Shown: positions 1 to 11,735, counted from the first letter of the stretch. The stretch: DNA of 64,000 bases from Saprospiraceae bacterium (GCA_016715405.1 JADKAE010000010.1:65001-129000), one strand, 5' to 3'. The notes: a model not told the origin generated them from the sequence alone. Numbers and translations are program-made.

Positions 1-1362
<1,362 letters not shown>

Positions 1363-1448
1363 AATTTTTTTTCTCTATGCTTTTTCTAAACGTTATTTAC
1401 CCCTTTTACCCCACGGCGTTTACCTCGCCCAATCTTGTCAACGATATA

Positions 1449-1468
1449 AAGACGCTCTCGAGCGTCTT
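1449..1468 (+). other. Hairpin in the 23S-5S spacer
   Basis: Nine-base arms AAGACGCTC and GAGCGTCTT flank a two-base centre, between the 23S end and the 5S start. No T-tract follows, so it is unlikely to be a terminator. A stem at this place in an rRNA transcript could be an RNase processing site. The structure is seen; the role is inferred. Confidence 0.5.
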
Positions 1469-1478
1469 CAAAGAACTG

Positions 1479-1590
1479 TTGGTGGTTATAGCGGGAGGTT
1501 CCACCTCTTCCCATTCCGAACAGAGTAGTTAAGCTCCCCTGCGCCGATGGTACTGCCTCAAGTAGGTGGGAGAGTAGGTCGCTGCCAACT
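1479..1590 (+). rRNA. 5S ribosomal RNA
   Basis: A stretch of about 112 bases shows the usual 5S landmarks: the CCCATTCCGAACAGAG segment of loop B/helix III near 1516, and a 3' part around GGTGGGAGAGTAGGTCGC that closes the molecule. It lies about 115 bases after the 23S end on the same strand, as in a normal rRNA operon. Ends are accurate to a few bases. No tRNA is visible in the 23S-5S spacer. Confidence 0.95.
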
Positions 1591-1596
1591 CATAAG

Positions 1597-1636
1597 AAGG
1601 CTCAGTCCCACAAGGGCTGGGCCTTCGCCTTTTTAT
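1597..1636 (+). terminator. Rho-independent terminator of the rRNA operon
   Basis: About six bases after the 5S end, a GC-rich stem (arms around AAGGCTCAGTCCC and GGGCTGGGCCTT) with a short ACAA loop is followed by a T-rich run. Position and shape fit the end of the rRNA transcript. Confidence 0.85.
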
Positions 1637-1719
1637 GTTATCTGTTATCTGTTATCCGTTATCCGTTCAGTATCTTTAATTGTTATACATCAACAGAGAA
1701 CAGAGAACAGAGAACAACC
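1636..1719. repeat. Heptamer array A, inverted arms
   Basis: The left arm is four 7-bp units (TGTTATC three times, then CGTTATC) at 1636-1663. The right arm is AACAGAG three times plus a variant at 1692-1719. Read on the opposite strand the right unit becomes CTCTGTT, so the arms are largely complementary with one mismatch per unit. The array fills the gap between the rRNA terminator and the next gene. See the findings for the other arrays. Confidence 0.75.
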
Positions 1720-1733
1720 AAAACTCATTCCCC

Positions 1734-2196
1734 ATGAAAAACACTCTCCTCGAAATCTTCGCCCGCGATCTCGACCTGCTCAAAACAGAGATCGCCGCCT
1801 ACAAAGACGAAAGCGATTTGTGGACGATCCGCGGCGAGATCCTCAACTCCGCAGGAAATTTGTGCCTGCACCTCCTCGGCAATCTCAACCACTTCGTCGG
1901 CGCTATCCTTGGTAACAGCGGATTTGTCAGAAACCGGGATGCAGAATTTTCACTAAAAAACGTACCCAAACAGCAATTACTGGAGGAAATTGATTACACC
2001 AAAAAATCGTTCTCGATACGATTGCGGCGATGAAGGAATCCGATTTTGCCCTCGATTACCCCGTGGAAAAACACGGCCAAATAGTGAAAATGGAGTTTAT
2101 GCTGCTCCATTTACTCACCCATTTAATTACCACCTGGGACAAATTAACTACCACCGCAGGATTATTGCGGCCCAAACTTTCGACCTGGCAGACTAA
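1734..2196 (+). CDS. DinB-like/DUF1572-type protein, reading frame broken twice
   Basis: Starts at ATG 1734 (protein begins MKNTLLEIFARDLDLLK). When frames are joined it gives about 154 residues, a usual length for DinB-superfamily four-helix proteins. These are often metal-binding, thiol-dependent enzymes of unclear substrate. The helix-1 pattern LGNLNHFVGAILG and the C-terminal LNYHLGQINYHRR, with two of the usual metal-site histidines, are typical. Two single-base losses interrupt it: one in the six-A run near 2000-2005, restoring KKIVLDTIAAMKESD, and one near 2131, restoring THLNYHLGQ. Sequencing error is more likely than decay because both flanks stay conserved. The gene is convergent with the dehydrogenase gene that ends 7 bases away. 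Confidence 0.75.
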
Positions 2197-2203
2197 CCAG
2201 CCC

Positions 2204-4275
2204 TTAGTAGCCCAGCAATTCCCGCATCGCCTTTTCTACTTTGTCGATAGAAGGCAACATGGTGCGCTCAAGGGTTTCGTTGAGGGGGATGGCAGGCATG
2301 TTTTCGGCGCCCATGGTGCGCACCGGGGCGTCGAGCCACTCGAAACAGTGCTCCTGAATGCGCGCGGCAATGCTTTGCGCAAAGGTGTTATTTACAGGTT
2401 CTTCCGTGATTACCAATATACGGCCGTGCGCTTTGGCGCGGCTATACAGCATGTCTTCATCGAGTGGAAAAAGTGAACGCAAATCGAGTATCTCTACTTG
2501 TCCCGGCATACGCTGGGCAGCATTCAGCGCCCAATGCACACCCATGCCATAAGATACCACCAGCAGGCTATCGCCGCGCTCAACGACTGCCTGGTCGGCA
2601 ACGAGGGCCTGACGGGCTTTACCCAGCGGCACGATGTAATTTTCGTCGGGTTCTACGGTTTTGGCGGCATCGGTGCCGTGCACTTTCGACCAGTAGAGTC
2701 CTTTGTGTTCAAATATCACCACCGGATTGGGATCGTACCAGGCGGCTTTGAGCAGGCCCTTGAGGTCGGCGCCGGTGCTTGGATAGGCTATTTTGATGCC
2801 CCTGATGTTGGTCACTACCGATTCTACGCTTGTTGAATGATAAGGCCCCCACTGCCGTAAGCTCCGATCGGCACGCGCAGCACCATGCTCACCGGCCATT
2901 TGCCGTTACTGAGGTAGCAGGAGCGGCTCACTTCGGTGAACAATTGGTTGAGCGCCGGCCAGATGTAGTCGGCAAACTGTACTTCCACGATGGGCTTGAG
3001 ACCTACGGCGCTCATGCCCACCGTACTGCCCACGATAAAAGCCTCCTGGATGGGCGTGTTGAACACGCGGTCGTCGCCGAATTTATGCGCCAGCGTAGCT
3101 GCTTCACGGAAAACCCCGCCGAGGCGGCCGCCGACATCCTGGCCGTAGAGCAGGCATTCCGGGTGTTGGCGCATGAGTTCTTCCACGGCGTGCAAGGCGC
3201 AGTCGACCATCACTATAGGCGCACCACCTGCGGGTTCCCGCGTTCCTTTTTCTTCGATGACGGGCGTGGGGGCAAAATCGTGGGTAAACAAGTCTTCAGG
3301 GCGGGGATCTTCGGCGGCGCGGGCGGCGTTGAAGTCGGCCAGCACGGTCTCCCGGGCTTCCGCCTCCAATTCCTTTAATTTCTTTTCAGAAATGCCGCTA
3401 TCGAGCAGTTGTTGCCTGAAGATGGGGTAAGGGTCTTTATCCTCGTGTATGTCGAGGTCGTCGCGATACCACTCTTTGCGCACGCCGGAGGTGTGGTGAT
3501 TGAGCAGCGGCACATGGGCGTGTACCAGAAAGGGGCGCCGTTCGCGCCGCATCGTATCAATTACCTCCTGGAAGCCGTGGTAGCAGGCAAAAAAGTCGCT
3601 ACCGTCGAGGCGACGTACTTCGATGCCGTGAAAGCCCTTGGCGTATTCGGCAGCGTCCTGGGCGCGGGTTTCGGCGGCGTTGGCCGAGATGTCCCAGCCG
3701 TTGTCCTGCACCAGGTACATAATGGGAAACTGCTTTAAGGCAGCCATCTGGAAGGCTTCAGCGACTTCACCTTCGGTGATAGAGGCGTCGCCAAAAGAGC
3801 AGACCACAATGGGTTTGTCTTTACCATAGTTGGGCGATAAACCGTGTTTTTCTTTGTATTGAATGCCCATGGCTACGCCGGTAGTAGGAATAGCCTGCAT
3901 GCCCGTTGCCGACGACTGGTGCGGGATTTTGGGCTTGTCGGGATCATTCAGACTGGGGTGCGAATAATACGAACGACCTCCGGAGAAGGGGTCGTCGCGT
4001 TTGGCCATGAGTTGGAGCATCAGATCGTAGGGGCGCATTCCGATGCCGAGCAAAATAGACTCGTCGCGATAGTAGGGCGACACCCAGTCCTGAGGCAGCA
4101 ATTGCAGCGCCAAGGCCAACTGCAGAGCTTCGTGGCCGCGGGAAGTAGCGTGTACGTATTTGGAAACAAACTTAAAATTGTCTTCGTATACTTCCGTCAT
4201 GGTTTTGGCGGTAGCCATGAGCCGGAAGGCCTTGAGCAGGGTATCTCGCGGAATGGATAACTTGGTTTTGATCAT
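2204..4275 (-). CDS. 2-oxoacid dehydrogenase E1, fused alpha and beta subunits (one frameshift)
   Basis: Reconstructed length is about 690 aa. The N-terminal half is an E1-alpha domain: thiamine diphosphate site GDASITEGE through DNGWDIS, and YYRDESILLGIG near the start. The C-terminal half is an E1-beta domain (LLYGQDVGGRLGGVFREA, then TPIQEAFIVG). It decarboxylates a 2-oxoacid and passes the acyl group to the lipoyl arm of E2. Branched-chain 2-oxoacids are the likeliest substrate by family; this cannot be settled from sequence. The frame breaks at the C-run 2846-2850 (five G on the coding strand). A sixth G restores GSGGPYHSTSVES. A probable E2 partner is encoded at 54487-55797. A -7 element lies at 4293-4300. 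Confidence 0.88.
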
Positions 4276-4292
4276 GTTAGGACGTTATCGCA

Positions 4293-4300
4293 CAAAGATA
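4293..4300 (-). promoter_or_regulatory. TAnnTTTG -7 element upstream of the E1 gene
   Basis: The minus strand reads TATCTTTG here, an exact match to the Bacteroidota -7 consensus, about 18 bases before the ATG at 4275. A TTG at the ideal -33 distance is not seen. Confidence 0.45.
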
Positions 4301-4416
4301 GGGCATATAGGCAAAATCGCCCCTGACAATTATAGTCGCTGCAAAAATTTAGCTAAAAAAAAAGGAACTTTGCGCGGCCTTTAAGCCGTTGAGCTGGAAT
4401 ACCTAACACCCGGATC

Positions 4417-5805
4417 ATGTCATCTGTTGTCACGCCCGTATTAAAATCGTATCGCGAGCACCTTCGCGAAACGCTGGTTTTGTCCTTTCCCGTCATCATT
4501 GGGCAGGTGGGCAACCTGATGCTCAACATCACCGACAACATCATGATCGGCGGGGTGAGCTACATACAATTGGCAGCGGCTTCGCTGGCCAACAGCGTGT
4601 ATTTCATCATAACCATTTTGGCCATTGGCTCCATGAATGTGGTAGCGCCCCTGGTGGCCGAGGCTATCGGCGCCGGCGAACACGGCCTGGCAGGACGGTA
4701 TTTGCAGCAGGGATTGATAAAAGCATTGTTGATATCGGCGGTAAGTACGGTGCTCACGCTGCTGGCGGCAGAGGCCCTGCCTTTGTTGCAACAACCGGAA
4801 GAAGAAGTAGCCCTGGCGCAGCAATATCTGCGTATTGTCAGCTTTGCCACTCCTCCGCTCATCATCTTTTTGGCCTACAAGCAGTTTTGCGACGGCCTGG
4901 GCGATACGCGTTTTGGCATGATCGTTACCTTGGGCGGCGTTTTGCTCAACATCGTGTTAAACTGGGCGCTCATATTCGGACATTTGGGACTGCCGAGGCT
5001 CGAGCTGGCCGGTTCGGGCATAGCCACCGTAACATGCCGCGTATTGATGGCCCTGGCAATGGGGCTTTTCGTGCATTTTCACAAAAACTACCTCCCCTAC
5101 TTGTCGGGATTGCGTTTTCGACAGGCCAATGGCGAATTGCTGGGCAAATTATTCCGCCTGGGAATTCCGATGGGCTTGCAGATATTTTTTGAAGTGGCCG
5201 CCTTTTCGGGTGCAGCCATCCTCATCGGCTGGCTGCCCAATGAAGCCACGGCGGCGCGGGCAGCCCACCAGATGGTGCTCAATATAGCTGCTATCAGCTT
5301 TATGATTACGCTGGGCATCTCGGTAGGCGCCAGCATCCGCGTGGGCAATGCATTGGGCGCGAAAGACCCCGGCAACCTTCGTCGGGCGGGTTATGCGGCA
5401 TTGGCGTTGGGATTGGGGTATATGATCTTTTCGGCGGCGATTATGATTGTTTTTAAACACGAATTTCCAACCTTGTACGGCGTAGAAGAACCTGTCGTAT
5501 TGCGCATCAGCGCAAGACTAATGGTCATTGCCGGTATTTTTCAGATATTCGACGGCACCCAGGCTATCGCCGCCGGCCTCCTCCGCGGTTTGCAGGATGT
5601 GCGTTTCCCTACCTGGATTACCTTCACCGCCTATTGGGTTATCTGGATTCCGTTGGCCTACGTGTGGGGATTCCCCCTCGGTTACGGCGTAGACGGCATC
5701 TGGTATGCCGATGTGGTGGCGCTGGCTTTTGCCGCCGTGTTGCTGACCTGGCGGTTTAGGACGCTGACAGGACGGAGATGGGAGGGAGAGAGTGTGGGAG
5801 GGTGA
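4417..5805 (+). CDS. MATE family multidrug/Na+ antiporter
   Basis: 462 aa, about twelve hydrophobic segments in two similar halves, the standard length and shape of MATE exporters (NorM/MdtK group). The N-terminal SFPVIIGQVGNLMLNITDNIMIG and the second-half counterpart RLGIPMGLQIFFEVAAFSG match the family pattern. MATE proteins expel cationic compounds across the inner membrane in exchange for Na+ or H+; the substrate here is unknown. ATG 4417 is the first start in frame. The last ten residues are encoded by a G-rich low-complexity stretch (about 5776-5815), so the natural C-terminus may have been extended by repeat DNA. It is divergent from the E1 gene. Confidence 0.92.
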   Translation: MSSVVTPVLKSYREHLRETLVLSFPVIIGQVGNLMLNITDNIMIGGVSYIQLAAASLANSVYFIITILAIGSMNVVAPLVAEAIGAGEHGLAGRYLQQGLIKALLISAVSTVLTLLAAEALPLLQQPEEEVALAQQYLRIVSFATPPLIIFLAYKQFCDGLGDTRFGMIVTLGGVLLNIVLNWALIFGHLGLPRLELAGSGIATVTCRVLMALAMGLFVHFHKNYLPYLSGLRFRQANGELLGKLFRLGIPMGLQIFFEVAAFSGAAILIGWLPNEATAARAAHQMVLNIAAISFMITLGISVGASIRVGNALGAKDPGNLRRAGYAALALGLGYMIFSAAIMIVFKHEFPTLYGVEEPVVLRISARLMVIAGIFQIFDGTQAIAAGLLRGLQDVRFPTWITFTAYWVIWIPLAYVWGFPLGYGVDGIWYADVVALAFAAVLLTWRFRTLTGRRWEGESVGG

Positions 5806-5852
5806 GAGAGTGGGACTTTGGGACGCTTTAGATATTTTAATAAACTAACATC

Positions 5853-6548
5853 ATGCCAATACAGGTAATTGCCTTTGATGCGGACGATACCTTGTGGGTT
5901 AACGAGCCGTATTTTCAGGAAACGGAGCAGTTGTTTTGCCAGTTGCTTGAGGACTACCTGCCGCAACACACGGTCTCGCGCGAATTGCTGCAAACCGAAA
6001 TCCAGAATATGCCGCTATACGGCTATGGCATCAAAGCCTTTGTGCTGTCGATGGTAGAGACGGCCATCCGCATCTCTGACGGCACCATCGGGGCCGAAGT
6101 CATCGAAAAGATCATCGGTTATGGCAAAGCTATGCTGCAAAAACCGCTGGAATTACTCGACGGCGTGGAGGAAGTCCTGGCCGCGTTGAAAGGGCATTAC
6201 AAGCTCATCGTGGCTACCAAAGGCGACCTGCTCGACCAGGAACGCAAGCTCAAAGCCTCGGGGTTGGAGCATTATTTTCACCACATCGAAATCATGTCGG
6301 ATAAAGGGGAGGCGGACTTCCTCAAATTGATCCGGCATTTGGACATAGACCCCGGCGCTTTTATGATGATCGGCAATTCGCTGAAATCCGATATTTTACC
6401 CGTGCTGAACATCGGCGGCCACGGCATTCACGTACCCTACCACACTACCTGGGCGCACGAAAAAATGGAGGTAAACATAGAACACGAGCAGTTCCGTCAG
6501 GCGGAAAGCCTTAGGGATGTACTTCCTTGGTTGATGTTTGATGTTTGA
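5853..6548 (+). CDS. HAD-superfamily hydrolase (YigB/phosphoglycolate-phosphatase-like)
   Basis: 231 aa. HAD motif I is FDADDTLW at residues 8-15, with the nucleophile D9 and general acid D11. Motif II is the T of VATKGD, and motif III/IV lies in MMIGNSLKSDILPVLNIGG. A helical C1 cap sits between motifs I and II. These enzymes cleave phosphate from small metabolites in the cytoplasm; the substrate cannot be told. The stop codon and the last residues (MFDV) fall inside heptamer array C. The gene follows the MATE gene by 47 bases and may share its transcript. Confidence 0.88.
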   Translation: MPIQVIAFDADDTLWVNEPYFQETEQLFCQLLEDYLPQHTVSRELLQTEIQNMPLYGYGIKAFVLSMVETAIRISDGTIGAEVIEKIIGYGKAMLQKPLELLDGVEEVLAALKGHYKLIVATKGDLLDQERKLKASGLEHYFHHIEIMSDKGEADFLKLIRHLDIDPGAFMMIGNSLKSDILPVLNIGGHGIHVPYHTTWAHEKMEVNIEHEQFRQAESLRDVLPWLMFDV

Positions 6549-6577
6549 TTTCAACTTACAACCTACAACAACCTACA
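6533..6577. repeat. Heptamer array C spanning the HAD stop codon and the next start
   Basis: GATGTTT repeats at 6533-6539 and 6540-6546 and continues as GATTT. After a short gap come ACAACCT at 6558-6564 and further ACAAC/ACCTAC units up to the ATG at 6578. The HAD stop codon (6546-6548) lies inside the first arm. The two arms use different units here. Confidence 0.6.
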
Positions 6578-7201
6578 ATGAAAAAACCAATCGACATAAA
6601 CAACTGGGAGCGCAAAGACCTTTTCCTTTTCTTCAAACAATTCGAAGAACCCTTTTTCGGTGTGTGTGTAGAAGTGGACGTCACGACTGCTTATGAGCAA
6701 AGCAAAGCGCGGGGAGTCTCGTTTTTTCTGTATTACCTGCACAAAGCCCTGGCCGCTGCCAATGCGGTTGAAGCTTTTCGATATCGCATCGACGGGGAGC
6801 AAGTGTTCCTCTACGACGTGGTCCACGCCTCTCCTACTATCAACAGGGCTAACGGCACTTTTGGATTTGCGTATATGGATTACCATCCCGATATTAGTGA
6901 TTTTGTAAAGGCTGGCCAGGTAGAAATCGAGCGCATTCAGCAGACATCGGGCTTGCAGCCTGCCAATAGCAGTGAAAACGTCATTCATTTTTCCTCGCTG
7001 CCCTGGCTGCGCTTTACGGGATTGTCGCACGCGCGCAGCTTTTCCTTCCACGATAGCATCCCGAAGATCTCTTTTGGCAAAGCCGCGCGCGAAGGCGACC
7101 GGCTGATGATGCCCGTCTCCATCCATGCCCATCACGGTCTCGTCGACGGCTACCATGCGGGTTTGTTTGTGGAACGATTCCAGGAGTTGTTGGCGATCTA
7201 A
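6578..7201 (+). CDS. Chloramphenicol-acetyltransferase-like acyltransferase
   Basis: 207 aa from ATG 6578; an upstream in-frame TTG at 6545 lies in repeat DNA and is less likely. The CAT-family catalytic signature HHxxxDG is present as HHGLVDG near the C-terminus, and the N-terminal DINNWERKDLFLFFKQFEEPFFG is the typical opening of the family. CAT proteins are trimers that move acetyl from acetyl-CoA to a hydroxyl acceptor. Chromosomal CAT-like proteins of Bacteroidota often have no proven link to chloramphenicol, so resistance should not be assumed. No ribosome-binding site is obvious, since the leader is repeat sequence. Confidence 0.85.
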   Translation: MKKPIDINNWERKDLFLFFKQFEEPFFGVCVEVDVTTAYEQSKARGVSFFLYYLHKALAAANAVEAFRYRIDGEQVFLYDVVHASPTINRANGTFGFAYMDYHPDISDFVKAGQVEIERIQQTSGLQPANSSENVIHFSSLPWLRFTGLSHARSFSFHDSIPKISFGKAAREGDRLMMPVSIHAHHGLVDGYHAGLFVERFQELLAI

Positions 7202-7270
7202 TAAGACTATTTCCAACTTTTTGTGTAATTTGTGAGCCGTGGGTATTATCTTGCTCGTTCGAAATCACCT

Positions 7271-10083
7271 ATGATCATGACAGACAAAAGGCTTTTTTTG
7301 CTCGATGGCCATGCGCTGGTGTACCGCGCGCACTTCTCCTTTATTACGCGTCCGCTCATTAACTCCAAAGGTCTCAATACCTCAGCGGTAGCGGGCTTTA
7401 CCCGGACCTTGTGGGATTTGATACACAACCAAAAACCCACACACCTGGCGGTAGCATTCGACTTGCCCACGCCTACTTTTCGACACGAAATGTACCCATT
7501 GTATAAGGCCAACCGCGAGTCGCAGCCCGAAGATATTACCATAGCCATTCCCTATATCAAAGAGATCCTCAAAGCTTTCAAGATCCCCATTCTGACCATG
7601 GATGGCTACGAAGCCGACGATGTCATAGGCACTTTGTCGAAACAAGCGGCCGAACAGGGTTACAAAGTGTACATGGTAACTCCCGACAAAGACTACGGGC
7701 AGTTGGTATCCGACCAGGTGATGATGTACAAACCCTCGCGCCAGGGCAACGGGGTGGAAATTTGGGGCGAAAAAGAAGTGCTCGAAAACTGGCAGATCAA
7801 ACGCGTCGACCAGGTGGTGGATATGCTGGCGCTGATGGGCGACAGTGTGGACAATATTCCCGGTATCCCCGGTATTGGCGAGAAAACGGCCGCTAAGTTA
7901 CTCGAGCAATTCGATACGGTAGAAGGTCTTCTTGCCGGTGTTGATCAGCTGAAGGGCAAGCAAAAAGAAAACGTAGAACAATTTGCCGAACAGGCATTAT
8001 TATCAAAAAAATTAGCGGTCATCGACACCGCTGTGCCCATCACACTCGACTCAGAGGCCTATACACTCGACCCGCCCGACCACCAGCGGCTGGCGGAGCT
8101 CTTCCGCGAACTCGAATTCCGCACCCTCGCCCAGCAAATCCTGGGCGAAGCGCCGGCAGCCGATGCCGCACCGGCGACGCCAAAACCGGGCGTACAGGGC
8201 AATCTTTTTGGAGAGGACGCGCCGGCGCCCGTCAGGGAAACGCGACTCCCTGCCCACTCTATCGCAGAATACCATATCGACAATACGCCCCATACCTACC
8301 ACCTTGTAGAAACCGCCGCACAGCGCAGCCAGTTGGTCAAAGAACTACTACAACATTCCCGCGTTTGCTTCGACACCGAAACCACCCATATCGACCCCAA
8401 TATGGCGGAGTTAGTAGGCATGTCTTTTGCGGTAAAAGTCCACGAAGCCTGGTACGTGCCCGTGCCCGAAGCGCGTGAGGAAGCCCAGGCACTATTGGAA
8501 GAATTCAGGCCTTTTTTTGAAAATAAAAAAATCGAAAAAATAGGCCAAAACATCAAATACGACGCCATCGTACTCAAGTGGTACGATATTGCTGTCGAAG
8601 GCTATTACTTCGACACCATGCTGGCGCACTACCTCATCGAGCCGGAATTGCGCCACAACATGGACTACTTGGCGGAAACCTACCTCAAGTACAAGCCGGT
8701 ATCTATTGAAACGCTTATTGGCAAAAAAGGCAAAAACCAGATTACCATGCGGCAGGCGCCGATAGATCAGGTAAAAGACTACGCCGCCGAAGACGCCGAT
8801 ATCACCCTGCAATTGGCCGATTACCTGGCGCCCCACCTCGAAAAAACGGACTGCGCGAACTCTACGATACCATCGAAGGGCCGTTGGTTCCGGTTCTGGT
8901 TGACCTCGAACACGCCGGCGTGCGCATCGACGTGCCCTATCTCGAAAAATACTCCGCTGAGCTGGCGATAGAAATCGCCAAGCAGGAGAAAAAAGTGCAC
9001 GACATGGCCGGCGTGCGTTTCAACCTCTCTTCTCCCAAGCAAGTCGGCGAAGTATTATTTGAATTATTAAAAATACCCTACCGCTGGCGCAAAACCGCTA
9101 CCGGCCAATACTCTACCGACGAAGAAATCATGGCCGAATTGGCCCTGGAAAACGAGGTAGTATCGCATATCTTAAAACACCGGGGGCTTACCAAACTCAA
9201 AAGCACCTATGTTGATGCCTTGCCCGCGCTGGTCAACCCGCGCACCGGCCGCGTACACAGTTCCTTCAACCAGGCCCTGGCCGCCACGGGCCGCCTGAGT
9301 TCCAACAATCCCAACCTGCAAAACATCCCCGTGCGCACCCCCGAAGGCGCCCGCGTGCGCGAGGCCTTTATTCCGCGAGATAGCGAACACGTGATATTGG
9401 CTGCCGACTACTCGCAGATAGAATTGCGCCTCATTGCAGAGATCAGCGGCGACGAGGCCATGCTGGAGGCCTTCCAGGCCGGCAAAGACATCCACACCGC
9501 CACGGCTGCCGGCGTATTCGGCATCTCATTTGACGAGGTAAACAGAGAACAGCGCTACCGGGCCAAAACCGTCAACTTTAGCATCATCTACGGCGCCGGC
9601 GCTACCAACCTATCCCGCCAACTCGGCATAAAACGCACCGAAGCCAAAGAACTCATCGACAACTACTTTGCGCAATATCCCGGGCTCAAACACTACATGG
9701 AAAAAACCGTGGAAGACGCCCGCAAAAACGGCTACGTAACCACCCTCATGAACCGCCGCCGCTACCTGCGCGATATCGATTCCAGGAGTTCGCTGGAGCG
9801 CAGCAACGCCGAACGTATCGCCGTGAATACGCCCATCCAGGGAACTGCCGCCGATATGATCAAAATTGCCATGGTGCGCATTCACGATATACTCACAAAA
9901 GGCAATTACCAAACCAAACTCATCATGCAAGTGCACGATGAACTCGTGTTTGACGCCCTGCGCAGTGAGGTGGATGCCCTCCAACCGCTGATTATGGACA
10001 GCATGAAACACGCCATTCCCAATTTGAAAGTGCCGATAGAAGTGGGCATTGGCATGGGGAATAATTGGTTGGAGGCGCATTGA
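7271..10083 (+). CDS. polA: DNA polymerase I (one frameshift)
   Basis: About 937 aa when joined. It has three domains: 5'-3' exonuclease (LLDGHALVYRAHF, then GIPGIGEKTAAKLL), a 3'-5' exonuclease that looks active (CFDTETTHID keeps the D-x-E pair), and an A-family polymerase with motif A DYSQIELRLIAEISGD, motif B RAKTVNFSIIYGAGATNLSR and motif C MQVHDELVFD. It works in gap filling, Okazaki-fragment maturation and repair. The frame breaks in the six-A run 8841-8846; a seventh A restores HLEKNGLRELYDTIEG. Breakage of a gene this important points to sequencing error. ATG 7271 or 7277 is preferred over the upstream GTG 7232. Confidence 0.93.
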
Positions 10084-10084
10084 T

Positions 10085-10144
10085 GGGTTTATGAAGGTTT
10101 AGAAGGGTTTAGAGCCTTCGGCAGTTTAGCGATAGGGTTTAGGA
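10085..10144. repeat. Decamer array D directly after polA
   Basis: Six consecutive 10-bp blocks, four of them variants of GGGTTTAGAA (starting at 10085, 10095, 10105 and 10135). The array begins two bases after the polA stop codon. It has no clear complementary arm, unlike the heptamer arrays. Confidence 0.6.
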
Positions 10145-10187
10145 ACTCATTTTTTATTTTGCGGTAAATTGCAGAAAATCAACCCAA

Positions 10188-11714
10188 ATGCACATGCCGT
10201 CTTCGCTTCCCCGGATACAATGGGGTTTAATCGCTATTATCGTAATAGCCAAACTGGCCCTTCATATTGTCGCCAACGACGGCTACGGCTTTCACCGCGA
10301 CGAGCTGCTTTATCTCTCCCTGGGCAGATACCCCGCCTGGGGCTACTGGTCGAATCCACCGATGATAGGCTGGATCAGTTGGCTGGTCCAGCACATCATC
10401 GGCGACAGCGTGGCGTCAATTCGGGCGGTTTCTACCTTGGCCGGCTGTGCGGTAGTTGTGTTGGCCGGCCTCATGGCCCGGGAAATTGGCGGCGGCCGTA
10501 TCGCGCAAACGCTTGCAGCCCTGGCCGTAGCCGCATCGCCCGGATTCCTGCGCGGCAGCGCCCTCTTTCAACCCGTCATTTTTGATATCCTCAACTGGAC
10601 CTTGCTGTGCTGGATTTTGCTGCGCTACCTTCGTACCGGGCATTTGCAGTACGTCATTTGGTGGGGTATATTTTTTGGCTTGGCCTTTCTCAATAAATAC
10701 ATGGTTGTTTTCATGTTGCCTGCGTTGATTCCCGCCCTCATCCTGGGTGGACGACGCCACGTGCTGTGGAGTGTGGCGGCACTCAAGGCGGCCTTATGGG
10801 CGGCGCTGATCATAGCGCCCAATATATGGTGGCAATACCAGCACGACTGGCCGGTAATAGCGCACATGCAGGGATTGTCGCAAAACCAGCTGGTCAATGT
10901 GCAGCGCCTCGATTTTCTCACCGACCAGTTAGTCATACATGCACTGGGCTTTTTGATCTGGATTCCGGGTTTATATTGGCTGCTAAGGGGACGTACACAT
11001 CCATTTAGCGCGGCGGGTTGGCTATACGTATTCGTCATTGCCATTTTATTATTATTAAAAGGAAAAAGCTACTATAGCGTGGGCTTATACCCGATGTTGA
11101 TGGCAGCAGGAGGAATGTGGTGGGAACAACGCTTCAGGACTCCCTGGGTGGCTACAGCCCTCGGCGTAGTATTGGTAGGTACGTTGATCCCGATATTGCC
11201 GTTTGCACTACCCGTTTTACAGCCCGATAAAATGGTTGCTTTTAGTAAAAAATGGGCAACAAAGGCCCATTTTGAAGCGCCGCTGCGATGGGAAGACGGC
11301 CTGTTACACCCGCTGCCGCAGGATTACGCCGACATGCTGGGCTGGGATGAATTGGCCCGGCTCGCCGACAAAGCCTATGCACAGGCAGAAGACCCCGCCC
11401 ATACCATGATCTACGGCGAAAACTACGGCCAGGCCGGCGCTGTGTTGATCCTTGGAGGCAAACACCTGCCCCGGCCACAAAGCTTTGCCGACACCTTCCT
11501 TCTCTGGGCCGACCCGCATACCGATGCCAATGCGCTCATCTATATCAATGACGAGTTGGGCGAAGATGTAGCCGCATTATTTGAAAAAATACAACTCATC
11601 GGACAAATTGAGCATCCTTATGCCAGAGAGCGAGGCACCTCCGTATATTTGCTGGAGCAACCGCGGCAGCCGTTTGCGGAATTGTGGGCGGCACGCGTGC
11701 GGGAAGAGAGGTAG
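10188..11714 (+). CDS. GT39/PMT-like membrane glycosyltransferase
   Basis: 508 aa. About eleven hydrophobic segments with the acidic pair in the first periplasmic loop (HRDELLYLSLG, residues 36-46), the hallmark of GT-C fold enzymes such as ArnT and PMT. Such proteins move a sugar from a polyprenyl-phosphate carrier to lipid A, protein or glycan on the periplasmic side. Donor and acceptor cannot be told. A soluble periplasmic domain follows the last membrane segment (from about residue 340). ATG 10188 and ATG 10194 are equally possible. The stop codon (11712-11714) abuts a palindrome. Confidence 0.82.
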   Translation: MHMPSSLPRIQWGLIAIIVIAKLALHIVANDGYGFHRDELLYLSLGRYPAWGYWSNPPMIGWISWLVQHIIGDSVASIRAVSTLAGCAVVVLAGLMAREIGGGRIAQTLAALAVAASPGFLRGSALFQPVIFDILNWTLLCWILLRYLRTGHLQYVIWWGIFFGLAFLNKYMVVFMLPALIPALILGGRRHVLWSVAALKAALWAALIIAPNIWWQYQHDWPVIAHMQGLSQNQLVNVQRLDFLTDQLVIHALGFLIWIPGLYWLLRGRTHPFSAAGWLYVFVIAILLLLKGKSYYSVGLYPMLMAAGGMWWEQRFRTPWVATALGVVLVGTLIPILPFALPVLQPDKMVAFSKKWATKAHFEAPLRWEDGLLHPLPQDYADMLGWDELARLADKAYAQAEDPAHTMIYGENYGQAGAVLILGGKHLPRPQSFADTFLLWADPHTDANALIYINDELGEDVAALFEKIQLIGQIEHPYARERGTSVYLLEQPRQPFAELWAARVREER

Positions 11715-11735
11715 AGCCGCAAAATTTTGCGGCTC
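11714..11735. repeat. 22-bp perfect palindrome after the GT39 gene
   Basis: GAGCCGCAAAA and its exact complement TTTTGCGGCTC meet without a loop. The first base is the last base of the GT39 stop codon. It belongs to the same family as 11832-11859 and 12794-12823 (GTAGAG-GCGCAA type). No T-tract follows. Confidence 0.75.

Noticed and set aside
1363..1478. tRNA in the 23S-5S spacer
   Set aside because: No cloverleaf or T-loop motif is visible; only the AAGACGCTC hairpin is present.
6578..7201. Chloramphenicol resistance gene
   Set aside because: The CAT-like fold is clear but there is no mobile context, and chromosomal CAT-like proteins often have other roles.
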